Source: Platanthera guangdongensis (taxonomy: Eukaryota > Streptophyta > Magnoliopsida > Asparagales > Orchidaceae). From it: DNA of 64,000 nt. The DNA is taken from positions 112,126,589 through 112,190,588 of the forward strand of contig CM077162.1 of NCBI GenBank assembly GCA_039583875.1, in the 5' to 3' direction. The translations under genes were made by a program, and so were the position numbers. This document shows positions 1 through 9,676 of this stretch, piece after piece. Position 1 is the stretch's first letter, and each line of letters starts with the position of its first letter. The notes below the pieces were generated by a model. It did not search any database, was not told the origin of the DNA, and worked only from the letters and a program-made list of their open reading frames with translations.

Positions 1-337
1 TAATGCCTGCATTACGCTAAGAACCCCGCTATTGGGTGGGGAGCCCAATCCGGTAGGGTTGCGTGCCTCCTCTCTCGAGGGTTAATGCGGAACTCCCTTT
101 ACCTAAGGGTGATCGGTCCATATCCATGGCCTCTCGGCTAGCTATTGTATGGACTACGAAAATAGAGCCCATACATCGATATGTGGTTCTACGCGTCGTA
201 AAACTGGAGTAAACCTTATGTAATTTAATTAACCAGAAAACGAGGAACTTTAATTATTTAAAGCGATTTTATTTGTCTCAAAGCCACTCATCGGATTGGG
301 GACGGCTTGCGAAAAGAAAATTGCAGAATTAAAGTGC

Positions 338-642
338 AAGTCCTAGTCAAACGAGTATGCAGGAAATGAAAAAGTAAAAGAAAGCAGGAAATAAAAGTAG
401 TAAAGAAAGCTGTAAAATACAAGTCCTACTCAAACGAGTAGGTGATAAATGAAAGCTGTAAAATGCGTGTCCTACTCAAACGAGTAGGCGGGAAATGAAA
501 GCGATAAAATGACAAGTCCTACTCAAACAAGTGGGCGGAAAAGGAAAGCTATAAAATTACAAGTCTTACATAAACGAGTAGGCGAGAAATTATAAGTCCT
601 ACTCAAACGAGTAGGCAGGAAATTACAAGTCCTACTCAAACG
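338..642. repeat. Array of CCTACT...AGTAGG hairpin repeats
   Basis: About eight degenerate units of roughly 30-50 bp carry CCTACT, a 6-nt spacer (usually CAAACG) and AGTAGG, separated by A-rich text such as GGAAATGAAAGC. Each unit can form a 6-bp stem. The same array is in the partner LTR at 13265-13575. The last unit is split by the CRM-type insertion after its CAAACG spacer and its second arm lies at 8151. Confidence 0.85.
638..642. repeat. Target-site duplication AAACG, left copy
   Basis: The same five bases recur at 8146-8150 directly after the element. Joining the flanks restores one CCTACTCAAACGAGTAGG unit of the host LTR array, which confirms the integration site. Confidence 0.93.
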
Positions 643-1887
643 TGATGCAGGGGTGACCGTGATTCGTGCCCGAATACGCTAACGGAAAATATTATCACAA
701 GACATAAAACCAAAGGGGAGGTCTCCGACCAAAAAGCGAGCGAAAAGGGGTCGGGTTTGCTCCCAAATCCGAAAGAGAAAATTGCCGGACTCGATACAAC
801 GTCCTTAGGACCTACCTCTCCAACAAGCACACAACTCACCGCACCTACACAAGCATCTATTGTACCAACTTGAGCCGTTTCAGCGTAGCAAATAATTTAT
901 TTTCGGAGCGGCGGAAAACTTCAATAGGCGGTCGAGTTCGAGTTGTCATTAACTCCCTTGTTAACACCAAAATGTGCCAATCTTGGAGGGCAAGTCAAGG
1001 CTAGGCCAAGTCTCGCTCTCGCAACGGATCTACCCAATCCGGATCACAAGAGGCTCAATAACAACGAAATTAAAATCGAAATTTGCAAGCGACGTATTTA
1101 AAAAACACGGAAGAAACGGTTTGCAAAAACCTCCACAAAATCTAAAGCAAGAATCTCTAAGGGGAAGAAGTTAACCAACCAAGAACAACAATCACACAAG
1201 ATAAGGTGGGAGAATCACTCTCTCCACGGATCCACTGGCTTCACACCGAATGGGCTGCAACCTTCTTCCTTGGAGTCGCACCGAAAGGAAGCCACGCCGG
1301 AGTCGCACCGAACGGGGATGGAGGAGGCAAGGCTTGGCTTCACACCAAAGGGGGGGGGCGGCTAATGGACTCTCTCCATGGTGGCCGAATTCTTCAAAGG
1401 GGGGTTTTTAGGTTTTCTTTTTCATTCCATAACTCATCATAATAGCCTCCTTTAAATAGGAGTTACAAAAGATATCCAATCGTCCATGATGGAGATGAAA
1501 TCTCATCCATCCGGGCGGTTACATACACATAATAGCCTCCTTTAAATAGGAGTTACAAAAGTGATCCAACCGTCCATGATGGAGATGAAATCTCATCCAT
1601 CCGGGCGGTTACATACACACCAAAATGTTTGCAGAAAATAATTAAAGATTACAAGTCACAAATGAATATAAAATTATTAACCAAGATTGGAATAATTTTA
1701 TATTCGCACATAAAATAATAAAGCATGACAAATTAATTAAAATAGTCTTCAAGTGAGGGTAGCACGCCGCGGGCAGAGGTTATAGCGGCGTCGTCCATTA
1801 GCGTCGTCACGGCTCCGAAGGTCTTTATGTTGTAGAGCCTCGGCAACTGGATCGTCATCAAGTAGTGGCGGAGGGGCAGCGGCATCA
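643..1887 (-). repeat. 3' LTR of the CRM-type element (1245 bp)
   Basis: It is nearly identical to 6896-8145. In the element's sense it begins at 1887. Its first ~46 codons (1887-1749) continue the pol reading frame, so the 3' LTR carries the end of the CR tail. A 90-bp tandem duplication is present at 1439-1618. Confidence 0.92.
1439..1618 (-). repeat. 90-bp tandem duplication with TATTTAAAG box
   Basis: Two adjacent 90-bp units start at 1439 and 1529. Each includes, on the minus strand, CTATTTAAAGGAGG, a plausible TATA-type core, plus the self-complementary piece CTCCTTTAAATAGGAG. The duplication is also in the other LTR (7697-7876), so it predates this insertion. Confidence 0.8.
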
Positions 1888-2600
1888 ATCCTCCCCCACT
1901 CAAAATCACGTATCTCTGATGCATGGTCCGAGAGATAGCGGCGGAGAAGCTCGGCATCCAAACGTTGAAGCTCTGTCGCAAGTACCCATGAATCATCTGA
2001 AGGGGGGCGGTCACGCTAACGGATGAGGAAGCGGTAGGTAGCACCATCAGGAGTGGTAAGTGGCTTAGCAGCAAGTATCATATCTGGAGTGAGAAATGTC
2101 TTCGGAAACCTGGGAAACATGTCAGCAGTAGGGAAAAAAGAAGGCAACGTACCATCCGATGTTATACCTGCGGGGACCGAAAGAGAGAGATCATCCGAAC
2201 TACCACTCCCCAACCCAGTAGAAATTTTAGTGGAGGGAGAAGACGACAAAGAATTCAACTCAGGTGGAGGAGAAACAAACGGCGTCAAATCCGAGACATT
2301 AAAAATAGGGGAGATACCCCAATCAGCTGGCAAATCCAACACGAAAGCGTTGTCACCTAGTTTCTTTATAATACGAAAAGGGCCGGCACGCTTTGGTGCC
2401 AACGTTTTAACAGTGCCAGATGGCAAGCATTCGGGAACTAACCGGACTAGGACCAAATCGCTGATGTTGAAGTGCGACACCCTCCTATGTAGATTAGCGT
2501 GCGACTGATAAGACTCGTATTGAGCAGTCAAGGTAGCTCGTATACGTGCATGTAGGTCATGAATATGTTGGGCGAAGGATTGTGCAAATTGACTTGTCTT
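1749..2600 (-). pseudogene. Integrase C-terminus and CR-type tail of CRM-type pol
   Basis: This is the last part of pol, in frame with the integrase core upstream but separated from it by an in-frame TAA at 2601-2603. It shows the small C-terminal integrase fold region (motifs DLVLVRL, GPFRIIKKL, ISPIFNVSDL) at about 2330-2480. A serine-rich linker follows, then a chromodomain-like CR motif with RDRPPSDDSW and ATELQRLDAELL at 1940-2020. A TAG at 2016-2018 interrupts the CR motif at a position where the motif usually has tryptophan. The frame then runs through the PPT and ends inside the 3' LTR at 1749. In chromoviruses this tail is thought to guide integration to particular chromatin. Confidence 0.85.
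1888..1900 (-). other. Polypurine tract of the CRM-type element
   Basis: On the minus strand the 13 bases next to the 3' LTR read AGTGGGGGAGGAT. This purine run is the expected primer for plus-strand DNA synthesis. It lies inside the pol reading frame. Confidence 0.85.
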
Positions 2601-3410
2601 TTATGTTGGGGGCAAAGGAACCAAGTCAAGAGGCACAGGGGCCTTGTACCCGTGAACTATCTCATTTGGAGACAGACCAGTGGACCGGTTTTTGGAATTA
2701 TTATAGGCCAACTGGGCGTGGGGAAGAAGAAGATCCCACGTACCTTTGTGATCGCTCACTAGGCATCTAAGGAGGCTTCCTAGGATCCGATTGACTACCT
2801 CTGTTTGCCCATCGATCTGAGGGTGATAGGCTGAGGAAAATAATAACTTGGTACCCATCAAGACCCAAAGTGTTTTCCAAAAATAGCTCGTATACTTAAC
2901 ATCTCTATCCGAGACTATTGTCTTCGGCACTCCCCGGTGACTAACTACTTCCTTAAAATATAATTTGGCAATGTGAGATGCGTCGTTGGTTCTAGCGCAA
3001 GGAATAAAATATGCCATTTTAGAGAATCTATCCACCACTACAAAAATAGAATCGTGACGGCGTAAGGTGGTGGGTAGGCCTAGAACAAAATCCATACTCA
3101 CGTCTTCCCATGGCGTGGAAGGGATAGGCAGGGGCGTATATAATCCTACGTTGGTCTTGGTGCCCTTGGATACCTGACAGGTACGACAACTACTAACTAC
3201 CCTTCCCACCATTGCCTTAAGTTTTGGCCAATAGAATTTCTCCTCAACTAACGTAATGGTCTTATCCCTACCGAAATGACCACTCAACCCTCCACTACGC
3301 AATTCCCAGATGATATGAAGGCGTAGCGATGACTGCGGGATACATAACTTCCCATGTCTAAATAGGTAGCCATCCTTAATGACGAACGCAGATATAATCG
3401 TGGGGAGCTA
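2601..3410 (-). pseudogene. Integrase core of CRM-type pol
   Basis: The region holds the zinc-binding N-terminus (HFGRDKT, then CRTCQVSKG) and the D,D-35-E core. First Asp is in DVSMDFVLGLP, second in VSDRDVKYTS, Glu in QTEVVNRILG. It would join the cDNA to chromosomal DNA. It is one frame away from the upstream Gag-RT frame: the last good match to that frame fades near 3410 and the integrase-side frame is convincing from about 3395 downward, so a 1-nt-type frameshift lies in about 3380-3415. The frame stops at a TAA (2601-2603) before the C-terminal domain. Confidence 0.88.
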
Positions 3411-6400
3411 TCTTGGGCAGAAAAATATGCATCCTGAAAGTCTGGACATGTGGCGTACTCGTCCTTGATTTGCTCGAATCCTACCACGTTAACCTCCATG
3501 GTGGTGAGTAACAGGGTCAGGCGACTAAGAGCATCCGCGACTCGATTGTCAGCTCCTTTAAGGTGTTTGAGGTTAAAAGTGTAACCCTGTAGGAAAGATA
3601 CCCACTTAGCGTGTCGCGGGCTGATTTTATGTTGGCCATTGATGAACCGCAGTGCCTCGTGATCGGAGAGGATCACAAACTCCTTAGAGAGGAGATAGTG
3701 CCTCCAATGGTGCAGACATCTAATGACGGCATAAAACTCCCTATCGTAATTCGAGTAATTCAATTTGACGCCCGCTAACTTCTCACTAAAATAACTCACA
3801 GGGTGCCCTTCCTGACTCAAGACACCTCCTATCCCTACGCTAGAAGTGTCACACGTAAGCTCAAAGACCTTATTGAAGTCAGGTAGATGTAGGACAGGTG
3901 CCTCAGTCATAAGTTCCTTAATGCGTTGGAAAGCAGTAGCGGCGGACCTTGTCCAGGTGAACTCACCTTTCTTCATGCAATCACTAATGGGGGCCATAAT
4001 GCTACTAAAGTCTTTAATAAAACGGCGGTAAAAAGTAGCTAACCCATGGAAACTTCGCACCTCTCGTAATGTGGTCGGTTCGGGCCAATCCCTCATGACC
4101 TTAACCTTATTAGGGTCAACTCTAATGCCTTCCGAACCGACTATATAGCCTAAGAATTTCACTTCAGTGACATAGAATGTGCATTTCTTGAGATTAAGGT
4201 ATAAGGTTTCCTTCCGCAGGGTGGAAAGAACCGATCTCATGTGGGAGACGTGCTCAGCAGTGGTGGTACTAAAGACTAAAATGTCATCAAAATAGACGAC
4301 CACAAACTTCCCCATGTAAGGCTGAAAGACATGGGTCATCATCCGGGAGAAGGTACTGGGGGCGTTGGATAGCCCAAAGGGCATCACAAGCCACTCGTAT
4401 AACCCATCCTTGGACTTAAATGCTGTCTTCCACTCGTCCCCCTCACAGATCCTGATCTGGTGATAGCCACTCCGCAAATCAAACTTTGAAAAAATGGTGG
4501 CGCCAGATAAGACATCTAGGAGGTCATCTAATCGCGGAATAGGAAATCTATATTTGATGGTAATCTTGTTGATGGCACGGCTATCAACACACATTCTCCA
4601 CGTACCATCCTTCTTGGGGGCAAGAAGGGCCGGTACCGCACATGGACTCATACTAGTCCTAATGAACCCCTTTTTCATCAAATCCTCGATCTGGGTCTGT
4701 AACTCCTTATGGGCGGCGGGGTGAAGCCTATAGTGGGGCTGGTTCGATAAGGAGGAGTCGGGGATAAGGTCTATAGCATGTTGTATATTCCTGAGCGGTG
4801 GTAATACCGAAGGCAGCTCATCCGGGTACACGTCCTTATACTCATCCAACATTTCTTGTAACTCTCTAGGCAACTCATCCAATGCTCTCGTATCCCCTTT
4901 CGCACTCATAAGAACTAGAGCGTACATCATCCCGTCAAGAAAGGGATCCTTCACAAACTCTTTTCTTCCCACGAGACTCAACGTTTTCCTCTCGACTGGA
5001 ACAGTGGTGTCCTTAGCCAAAGCTACTGGCTCTTTCGGGACGGTCGGTCTCAACGTAATGACCTTGCCATTGAATTTAAACTCATATGTGTTGGCCCTTC
5101 CAAAGTGTGTCACATCATGGTCGTAAAGCCAAGGGCGGCCCAATAACACGTGGCAAGCGTCCATTGGAAGGACATCGCACCACACCTCATCAGTATAGGA
5201 TTTGATCAAGAGAGGTACAAGGCAACGCTTGGTGACCGGGACGGTAACCTTATTAATCCAGGCTACCTGATAGGGAGCCGGGTGGGGCTGCGTATTCAAG
5301 GACATACGTGTAACGGCATTCTCAGAGATGACGTTTACACAACTGCCACTATCAATGATCAACTTGCACAACTTCTCGCCACTCTTAAAGATCAGGGAAA
5401 ATATACTAGTCCTTTTCCAGTCATCTAACAGACGAGGGGTGGTCAAGATACAACGCATCACCATAACGGGGTGTTCGTCCTCTAAATCGCTTGGGACCCC
5501 TTCTGGGTCACTCTCCTCAGCAGCCTCATAAACAAAATCAGCAAGGTCGGTAGTCGACTCTAGAAGGGCTATGGCTTTAGTCTTCGTTGGGCATTCAAAG
5601 GCATAGTGGCCTTGAATGCCGCAAGAGTAACAAGTAGTGTTAGCCTTGCTAACCTTCCCTATAGGGACATGCTCACTCGCAGGATTCTTGCCGTTCCTAG
5701 CAGTAATCACGACAGACTTTGACTCGGCAGACCGAAACTTCCCTTTATCCTGATATGTGGAGGAAGAGGCTCCAGCTGTGGACTTTCCCTTCGCATGGGA
5801 ATACCGGGAGTGAGCCTTAGAGGCTAAGTGCTTTTCGATGTCGAGGGCGGCATTAAATGTCGTGTTCAGATCCGTATGACCATATCGTAAGAGCTTCCGC
5901 TGAATATCGGGATGAAGCCCCTTACGAAATCTGGATAGGGTGACCTCGGGGATCTCCCTCAAATCACAACGCACCATACAGTCCTTCAGTTCTCCCATAT
6001 ACTCAGCTACCGAATTGGAGCCCTGCCGTAGAGTGGCAAGCTCGTCGAACATCTGTGTCCGATGGTACGCGGGAATGTACTGATCAGTCAACAAGTTCTT
6101 CATCACGGCCCATCCAATAAGTGGGACCCCATTCCCGGTTCCTAGCCTACGCTCTTCATTCAGCCAATAAGTTTTGGCACGTCCCGTTAGCTTCATCCTG
6201 GCAACTTGGACCTTTTGATGGTCCGTAAGGGTGTGCCAATCGAAGTAGCACTCCATATCCACCACCCAAGTAAGGAAGATCTGGGGATCTCCCATGCCAT
6301 CATAAGTGGGGGCGTCGATCTTAATGGCCCTAGTGATATCGTAATCACGATCGTGGCGGTGTTCTCGAGGGAGCACTCGGGGAGAGTCCTCATCAGAATC

Positions 6401-6619
6401 CGACTCAGGAGTTTGTTGGAGCCGGTTGGGCTGCTCAACATTAATGGGTGGCGGGGGTGGCCTTGCTTGATCTTGCAGGATCTGTGCCAACATGTTTCTA
6501 AGATCCGTCATTTCGTTACGTAGCCCTGCTATGGCCTCGGTGTTGGGATCTCCATGCTCGTTCGCAGCCATCCTAGACGTAGACGGTGTCGCGTACTCGG
6601 ATCCGTGCCTAGTGCGCAT
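3284..6619 (-). CDS. Gag-protease-RT-RNase H polyprotein of CRM-type element
   Basis: A single 1111-codon frame. In order: Gag capsid-like region (about residues 100-260), one CCHC zinc knuckle (CYSCGIQGHYAFEC, 330-343), aspartic protease with active-site DSG (423-425), reverse transcriptase (about 630-830, catalytic YFDDI at 776-780) and RNase H (about 905-1030, with TCDTSS, SDHEAL and VADALS motifs). It would encapsidate, cleave and reverse-transcribe the element's RNA in cytoplasmic particles. The ATG at 6619 fits an upstream leader and PBS. The last ~40 codons are out of the true frame because of the frameshift before integrase. No stop is seen in Gag to RNase H, so this part looks recently active. 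Confidence 0.93.
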   Translation of the reverse strand: MRTRHGSEYATPSTSRMAANEHGDPNTEAIAGLRNEMTDLRNMLAQILQDQARPPPPPINVEQPNRLQQTPESDSDEDSPRVLPREHRHDRDYDITRAIKIDAPTYDGMGDPQIFLTWVVDMECYFDWHTLTDHQKVQVARMKLTGRAKTYWLNEERRLGTGNGVPLIGWAVMKNLLTDQYIPAYHRTQMFDELATLRQGSNSVAEYMGELKDCMVRCDLREIPEVTLSRFRKGLHPDIQRKLLRYGHTDLNTTFNAALDIEKHLASKAHSRYSHAKGKSTAGASSSTYQDKGKFRSAESKSVVITARNGKNPASEHVPIGKVSKANTTCYSCGIQGHYAFECPTKTKAIALLESTTDLADFVYEAAEESDPEGVPSDLEDEHPVMVMRCILTTPRLLDDWKRTSIFSLIFKSGEKLCKLIIDSGSCVNVISENAVTRMSLNTQPHPAPYQVAWINKVTVPVTKRCLVPLLIKSYTDEVWCDVLPMDACHVLLGRPWLYDHDVTHFGRANTYEFKFNGKVITLRPTVPKEPVALAKDTTVPVERKTLSLVGRKEFVKDPFLDGMMYALVLMSAKGDTRALDELPRELQEMLDEYKDVYPDELPSVLPPLRNIQHAIDLIPDSSLSNQPHYRLHPAAHKELQTQIEDLMKKGFIRTSMSPCAVPALLAPKKDGTWRMCVDSRAINKITIKYRFPIPRLDDLLDVLSGATIFSKFDLRSGYHQIRICEGDEWKTAFKSKDGLYEWLVMPFGLSNAPSTFSRMMTHVFQPYMGKFVVVYFDDILVFSTTTAEHVSHMRSVLSTLRKETLYLNLKKCTFYVTEVKFLGYIVGSEGIRVDPNKVKVMRDWPEPTTLREVRSFHGLATFYRRFIKDFSSIMAPISDCMKKGEFTWTRSAATAFQRIKELMTEAPVLHLPDFNKVFELTCDTSSVGIGGVLSQEGHPVSYFSEKLAGVKLNYSNYDREFYAVIRCLHHWRHYLLSKEFVILSDHEALRFINGQHKISPRHAKWVSFLQGYTFNLKHLKGADNRVADALSRLTLLLTTMEVNVVGFEQIKDEYATCPDFQDAYFSAQDSSPRLYLRSSLRMATYLDMGSYVSRSHRYAFISSGNCVVEG

Positions 6620-6895
6620 TTAGGTCTAGGAAATTTTGGAAAGGTGATTTTTCCTAGGGCTGTAGCTATACTGAAAATAAGATATTTTTATATTTTCCCG
6701 ATGTGAGGAACACGTGGATCGTTAAATTTTTTTTTTTTGAAATTTTGCTGAAACATAAAGATTTCAGCCCGCTATTGGCAGACCATAGAAAATAAATTTT
6801 TTTTTTAATTTTTTTTTAGATCCGATCGGGCAACAAGAAACGTAGAGAGGATGTTTGCAACGTCGGAGTTGAAACGACCTCCTCTGATACCAAAT
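6620..6895 (-). other. Leader and PBS of CRM-type element
   Basis: The untranslated leader between 5' LTR and gag. The minus strand reads TTTGGTATCAGAGGAGG next to the LTR; TGGTATCAGAG (6882-6892) is the standard match to the 3' end of initiator tRNA-Met. The rest is A/T-rich with no ORF. Confidence 0.9.
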
Positions 6896-8145
6896 TGATG
6901 TAGGGGTGACCGTGATTCGTGCACGAATACGCTAACGGAAAATATTATCACAAGACATAAAACCAAAGGGGAGGGCTCCGACCAAAAAGCGAGCGAAAAG
7001 GTGTCGGGTTTGCTCCCAAATCCAAAAGAGAAAATTGCCGGACTCGATACAACGTCCTTAGGACCTACCTCTCCAACAAGCACACAACTCACCGCACCTA
7101 CACAAGCATCTATTGTACCAACTTGAGCCATTTCAACGCAGTAATAATTTATTTTCGGAGCGGCGGAAAACTTCAATAGGCGGTCGAGATCGAGTTGTGA
7201 TTAACTCCCTTGTTAACACCAAAATGTGCCAATCTTGGAGGGCAAGTCAAGGCTAGGCCAAGTCTCGCTCTCGCAACGGATCTACCCAATCCGGATCACA
7301 AGAGGTTCAATAATAACGAAATCGAAATCGGAATTTGCAAGCGACGTATTTAAAAATCACGGAAGAAACGGTTTGCAAAAAACCTCCACAAAATCTAAAG
7401 CAAGAATCTCTAAGGGGAAGAAGTTACCCAACCAAGAACAACAATCACACAAGATAAGGTGGGAGAATCACTCTCTCCACGGATCCACCGGCTTCACACC
7501 GAATGGGCTGCAGCCTTCTTCCTTGGAGTCGCACCGAAAGGAAGCCACGCCGGAGTCGCACCGAACGGGGATGGAGGAGGCAAGGCTTGGCTTCACACCA
7601 AAGGGGGGAGGGGGGGCAGCTAATGGACTCTCTCCATGGTGGCCGAATTCTTCAAAGGGGGGTTTTTAGGTTTTCTTTTTCATTCCATAACTCATCATAA
7701 TAGCCTCCTTTAAATAGGAGTTACAAAAGAGATCCAACCGTCCATGATGGAGATGAAATCTCATCCATCCGGGCGGTTACATACACATAATAACCTCCTT
7801 TAAATAGGAGTTACAAAAGAGATCCAACCGTCCATGATGGAGATGAAATCTCATCCATCCGGGCGGTTACATACACACCAAAATGTTTGCAGAAAATAAT
7901 TAAAGATTACAAGTCACAAATGAATATAAAATTATTAACCAAGATTGGAATAATTTTATATTCGCACATAAAATAATAAAGCATGACAAATTAATTAAAA
8001 TAGTCTTCAAGTGAGGGTAGCACGCCGCGGGCGGAGGTTGTAGCGGCGTCGTCCGTTAGCGTCATCATGGCTCCGAAGGTCTTTATGTTGTAGAGCCTCG
8101 TCAACTGGATCGTCATCAAGTAGTGGCGGAGGGGCAGCGACATCA
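6896..8145 (-). repeat. 5' LTR of the CRM-type element (1250 bp)
   Basis: Near-identical partner of 643-1887; the few substitutions and short indels suggest a fairly young insertion. It should contain the promoter; the TATTTAAAG box is present twice in the 90-bp duplication at 7697-7876. The end of the pol frame is also present here (8007-8145) as a by-product of LTR duplication and is not expected to be translated as Pol. Confidence 0.92.
7697..7876 (-). promoter_or_regulatory. Duplicated 90-bp core-promoter-like unit in 5' LTR
   Basis: Units start at 7697 and 7787. Each contains CTATTTAAAGG on the minus strand and a shared inverted repeat (GATGGAGATGAAATCTCATC). Position in the LTR and the TATA-like box suggest a duplicated core promoter; no start site can be proven here. 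Confidence 0.5.
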
Positions 8146-8981
8146 AAACGAGTAGGTGAGAAACTAAAGCAAGTCCTACTCAAACGAGTAGGAGGAAATA
8201 GATGCACACACTCACACACTCTATAGGAATAAAACGCACAAACTCTACAGAAAATAAGACGCACACACTCTTTTTGAAATAAAATGCAATAAAATCTAAC
8301 TCCTACACTCACGCACACTTACAAAAAAAAAGAAATACTAAGTGACTGAAAAATTAAAACAACTATATTTCTACCGTTAGAATACGATAGAAATTCATAA
8401 AAAGAGGAAAGAAAAATTAAATGAGCAAAAGTTTTTTGAAATTAAAAGAAAAAGTGAAGTGCTTCAAAAATTAAAACGATTATAAATCCATTCTTATAAC
8501 TTCTCGAAAGTGCGTAAAAATTGGAAATAAAGTTTAAAAAGAACAAAAAGTTTTCCGACCTAAAAAAGAAATCTAAGTTAGAGAAAAATGAAAAGCACTT
8601 TGAATACATTTTTATGGGTTTGTAAGAATGAATAAAAAGCAATAAAATCATAAATCTAAACAAATCAAAGTAAAAAAGAACTAAAACATAAAAATGTAAA
8701 TCAACTCTCATGCACACACACACACACACACACATTTTAAAGAACAGAAAATCAAAGATAAAACAAATAAAAAAAAGATTGCTTAAGGAGGGGTGCTTAG
8801 ATGAAATCCAAAACCATAAAATGTGTGTAAATCTACAAATTTTATTTATTAAAAAAGGAGATTACAAAGCTAAACCATAAAAGGGGGGATTCCCTTATAT
8901 AGCCTTGAAGAACACCAAAGCAGCATAACCCCTTAAGCAAAATGGTTCAAAAAGAAGAATTGTGGACCTTACAGAGAAGAT

Positions 8982-8990
8982 CTATTTATA
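8982..8990 (-). promoter_or_regulatory. TATA box of Tat-like LTR
   Basis: The minus strand reads CATATAAATAG. The partner LTR has CCTATAAATATATC at 14363-14373. Both sit immediately downstream, in the element's sense, of the CACGGGCGTG array. Confidence 0.65.
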
Positions 8991-9009
8991 TGCAAAAATT
9001 TCGGGTTAC

Positions 9010-9676
9010 ACGCCCTAGGTCACGGGCGTGTAGGGGGCGTGTTAGTACAGTTGTTGTGTTGATGATGATAATTAATTATTTTGTTGACTTTGGGGGCTGT
9101 ACACGTTGAAGTCACGGGCGTGACCCTACTATCACGGGCGTGTAGGGTGTGGGGGCATGCCGGGGAGGTTTATCTGGGGAAGGTGTTGTGTCAATTAGTT
9201 GTCGGCCCTGTCATGTCTGAGATACGTGGACGTCACGGGCATGTCAAATCTTGACACGGGCGTGTCAGGAAGCGTTGAGTGGTTGGCTGTCGTTGAGTGC
9301 AGATAGCATTGAGTGGTTGGCATTGAGTGGCGATGGCGTTGAGTTGCAATGGCATTGAGTGGTTGGTGTTGAGTGGAGTTGGCGTCGAGTGGCGGCTGGA
9401 TGAATCGGATTTGCCACGGGCGTGTCGGGCGTGTCACATGCGTGTTCCAAAATCATCAAACACAGATCGTCGAGTTGAGATCGACGAACGTAGATCACGG
9501 AGTTGAGGTCGACAAACGTCGAGGGCGTGGCACGAGCAGGTCATGGGATGAACACGGGCGTGTCAGGCAGTTCGATGAAAGTCGAATATCGATCGTCGAG
9601 TTGGCGGCCACATTTTGTAGGGATCAAGTAACACGCCTAGGTCATGGGCGTGACCGTGAAGTACACGGGCGTGTAC
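9010..9676. repeat. Array of CACGGGCGTG and GTTGAGTGG motifs in Tat-like LTR
   Basis: About nine copies of (GA/GT)CACGGGCGTG(TC/AC), a near-palindrome, are scattered at irregular spacing, for example at 9021, 9114, 9257, 9415, 9553 and 9663. Between 9260 and 9400 there are seven or so copies of G(C/T)(A/G)TTGAGTGG. A patch at 9466-9520 has CGTCGAG and TCGACGAACG motifs. The array is GC-rich inside an AT-rich LTR. Confidence 0.85.

Larger units (their letters stand above)
1..642 (-). mobile_element. Tat/Athila-like LTR (left copy), first visible part
   Basis: This stretch aligns by eye with 12897-13560 and is the same LTR. The copy starts outside the window and is split at 642 by the CRM-type element; it resumes at 8146 and ends at 9848. 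The minus orientation is deduced from the PPT-like complement just after 9848 and from the tRNA-Asp-type PBS just before the partner LTR at 12360. It lacks any protein-coding region that resembles a known family. Confidence 0.8.
643..8145 (-). mobile_element. Complete CRM-type Ty3/gypsy chromovirus, 7.5 kb
   Basis: It is bounded by TGATG...CATCA ends and a perfect 5-bp TSD, AAACG, at 638-642 and 8146-8150. LTRs are 643-1887 and 6896-8145. The PBS (tRNA-iMet type) at 6882-6892 and the PPT at 1888-1900 both place the 5' LTR on the right. Gag, protease, RT and RNase H share one long frame; integrase and a CR-type tail follow in another frame. The RT and the CR tail resemble the CRM/Galadriel group of chromoviruses; the exact lineage needs a tree. 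Pol has one frameshift and two nonsense codons. Confidence 0.93.
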
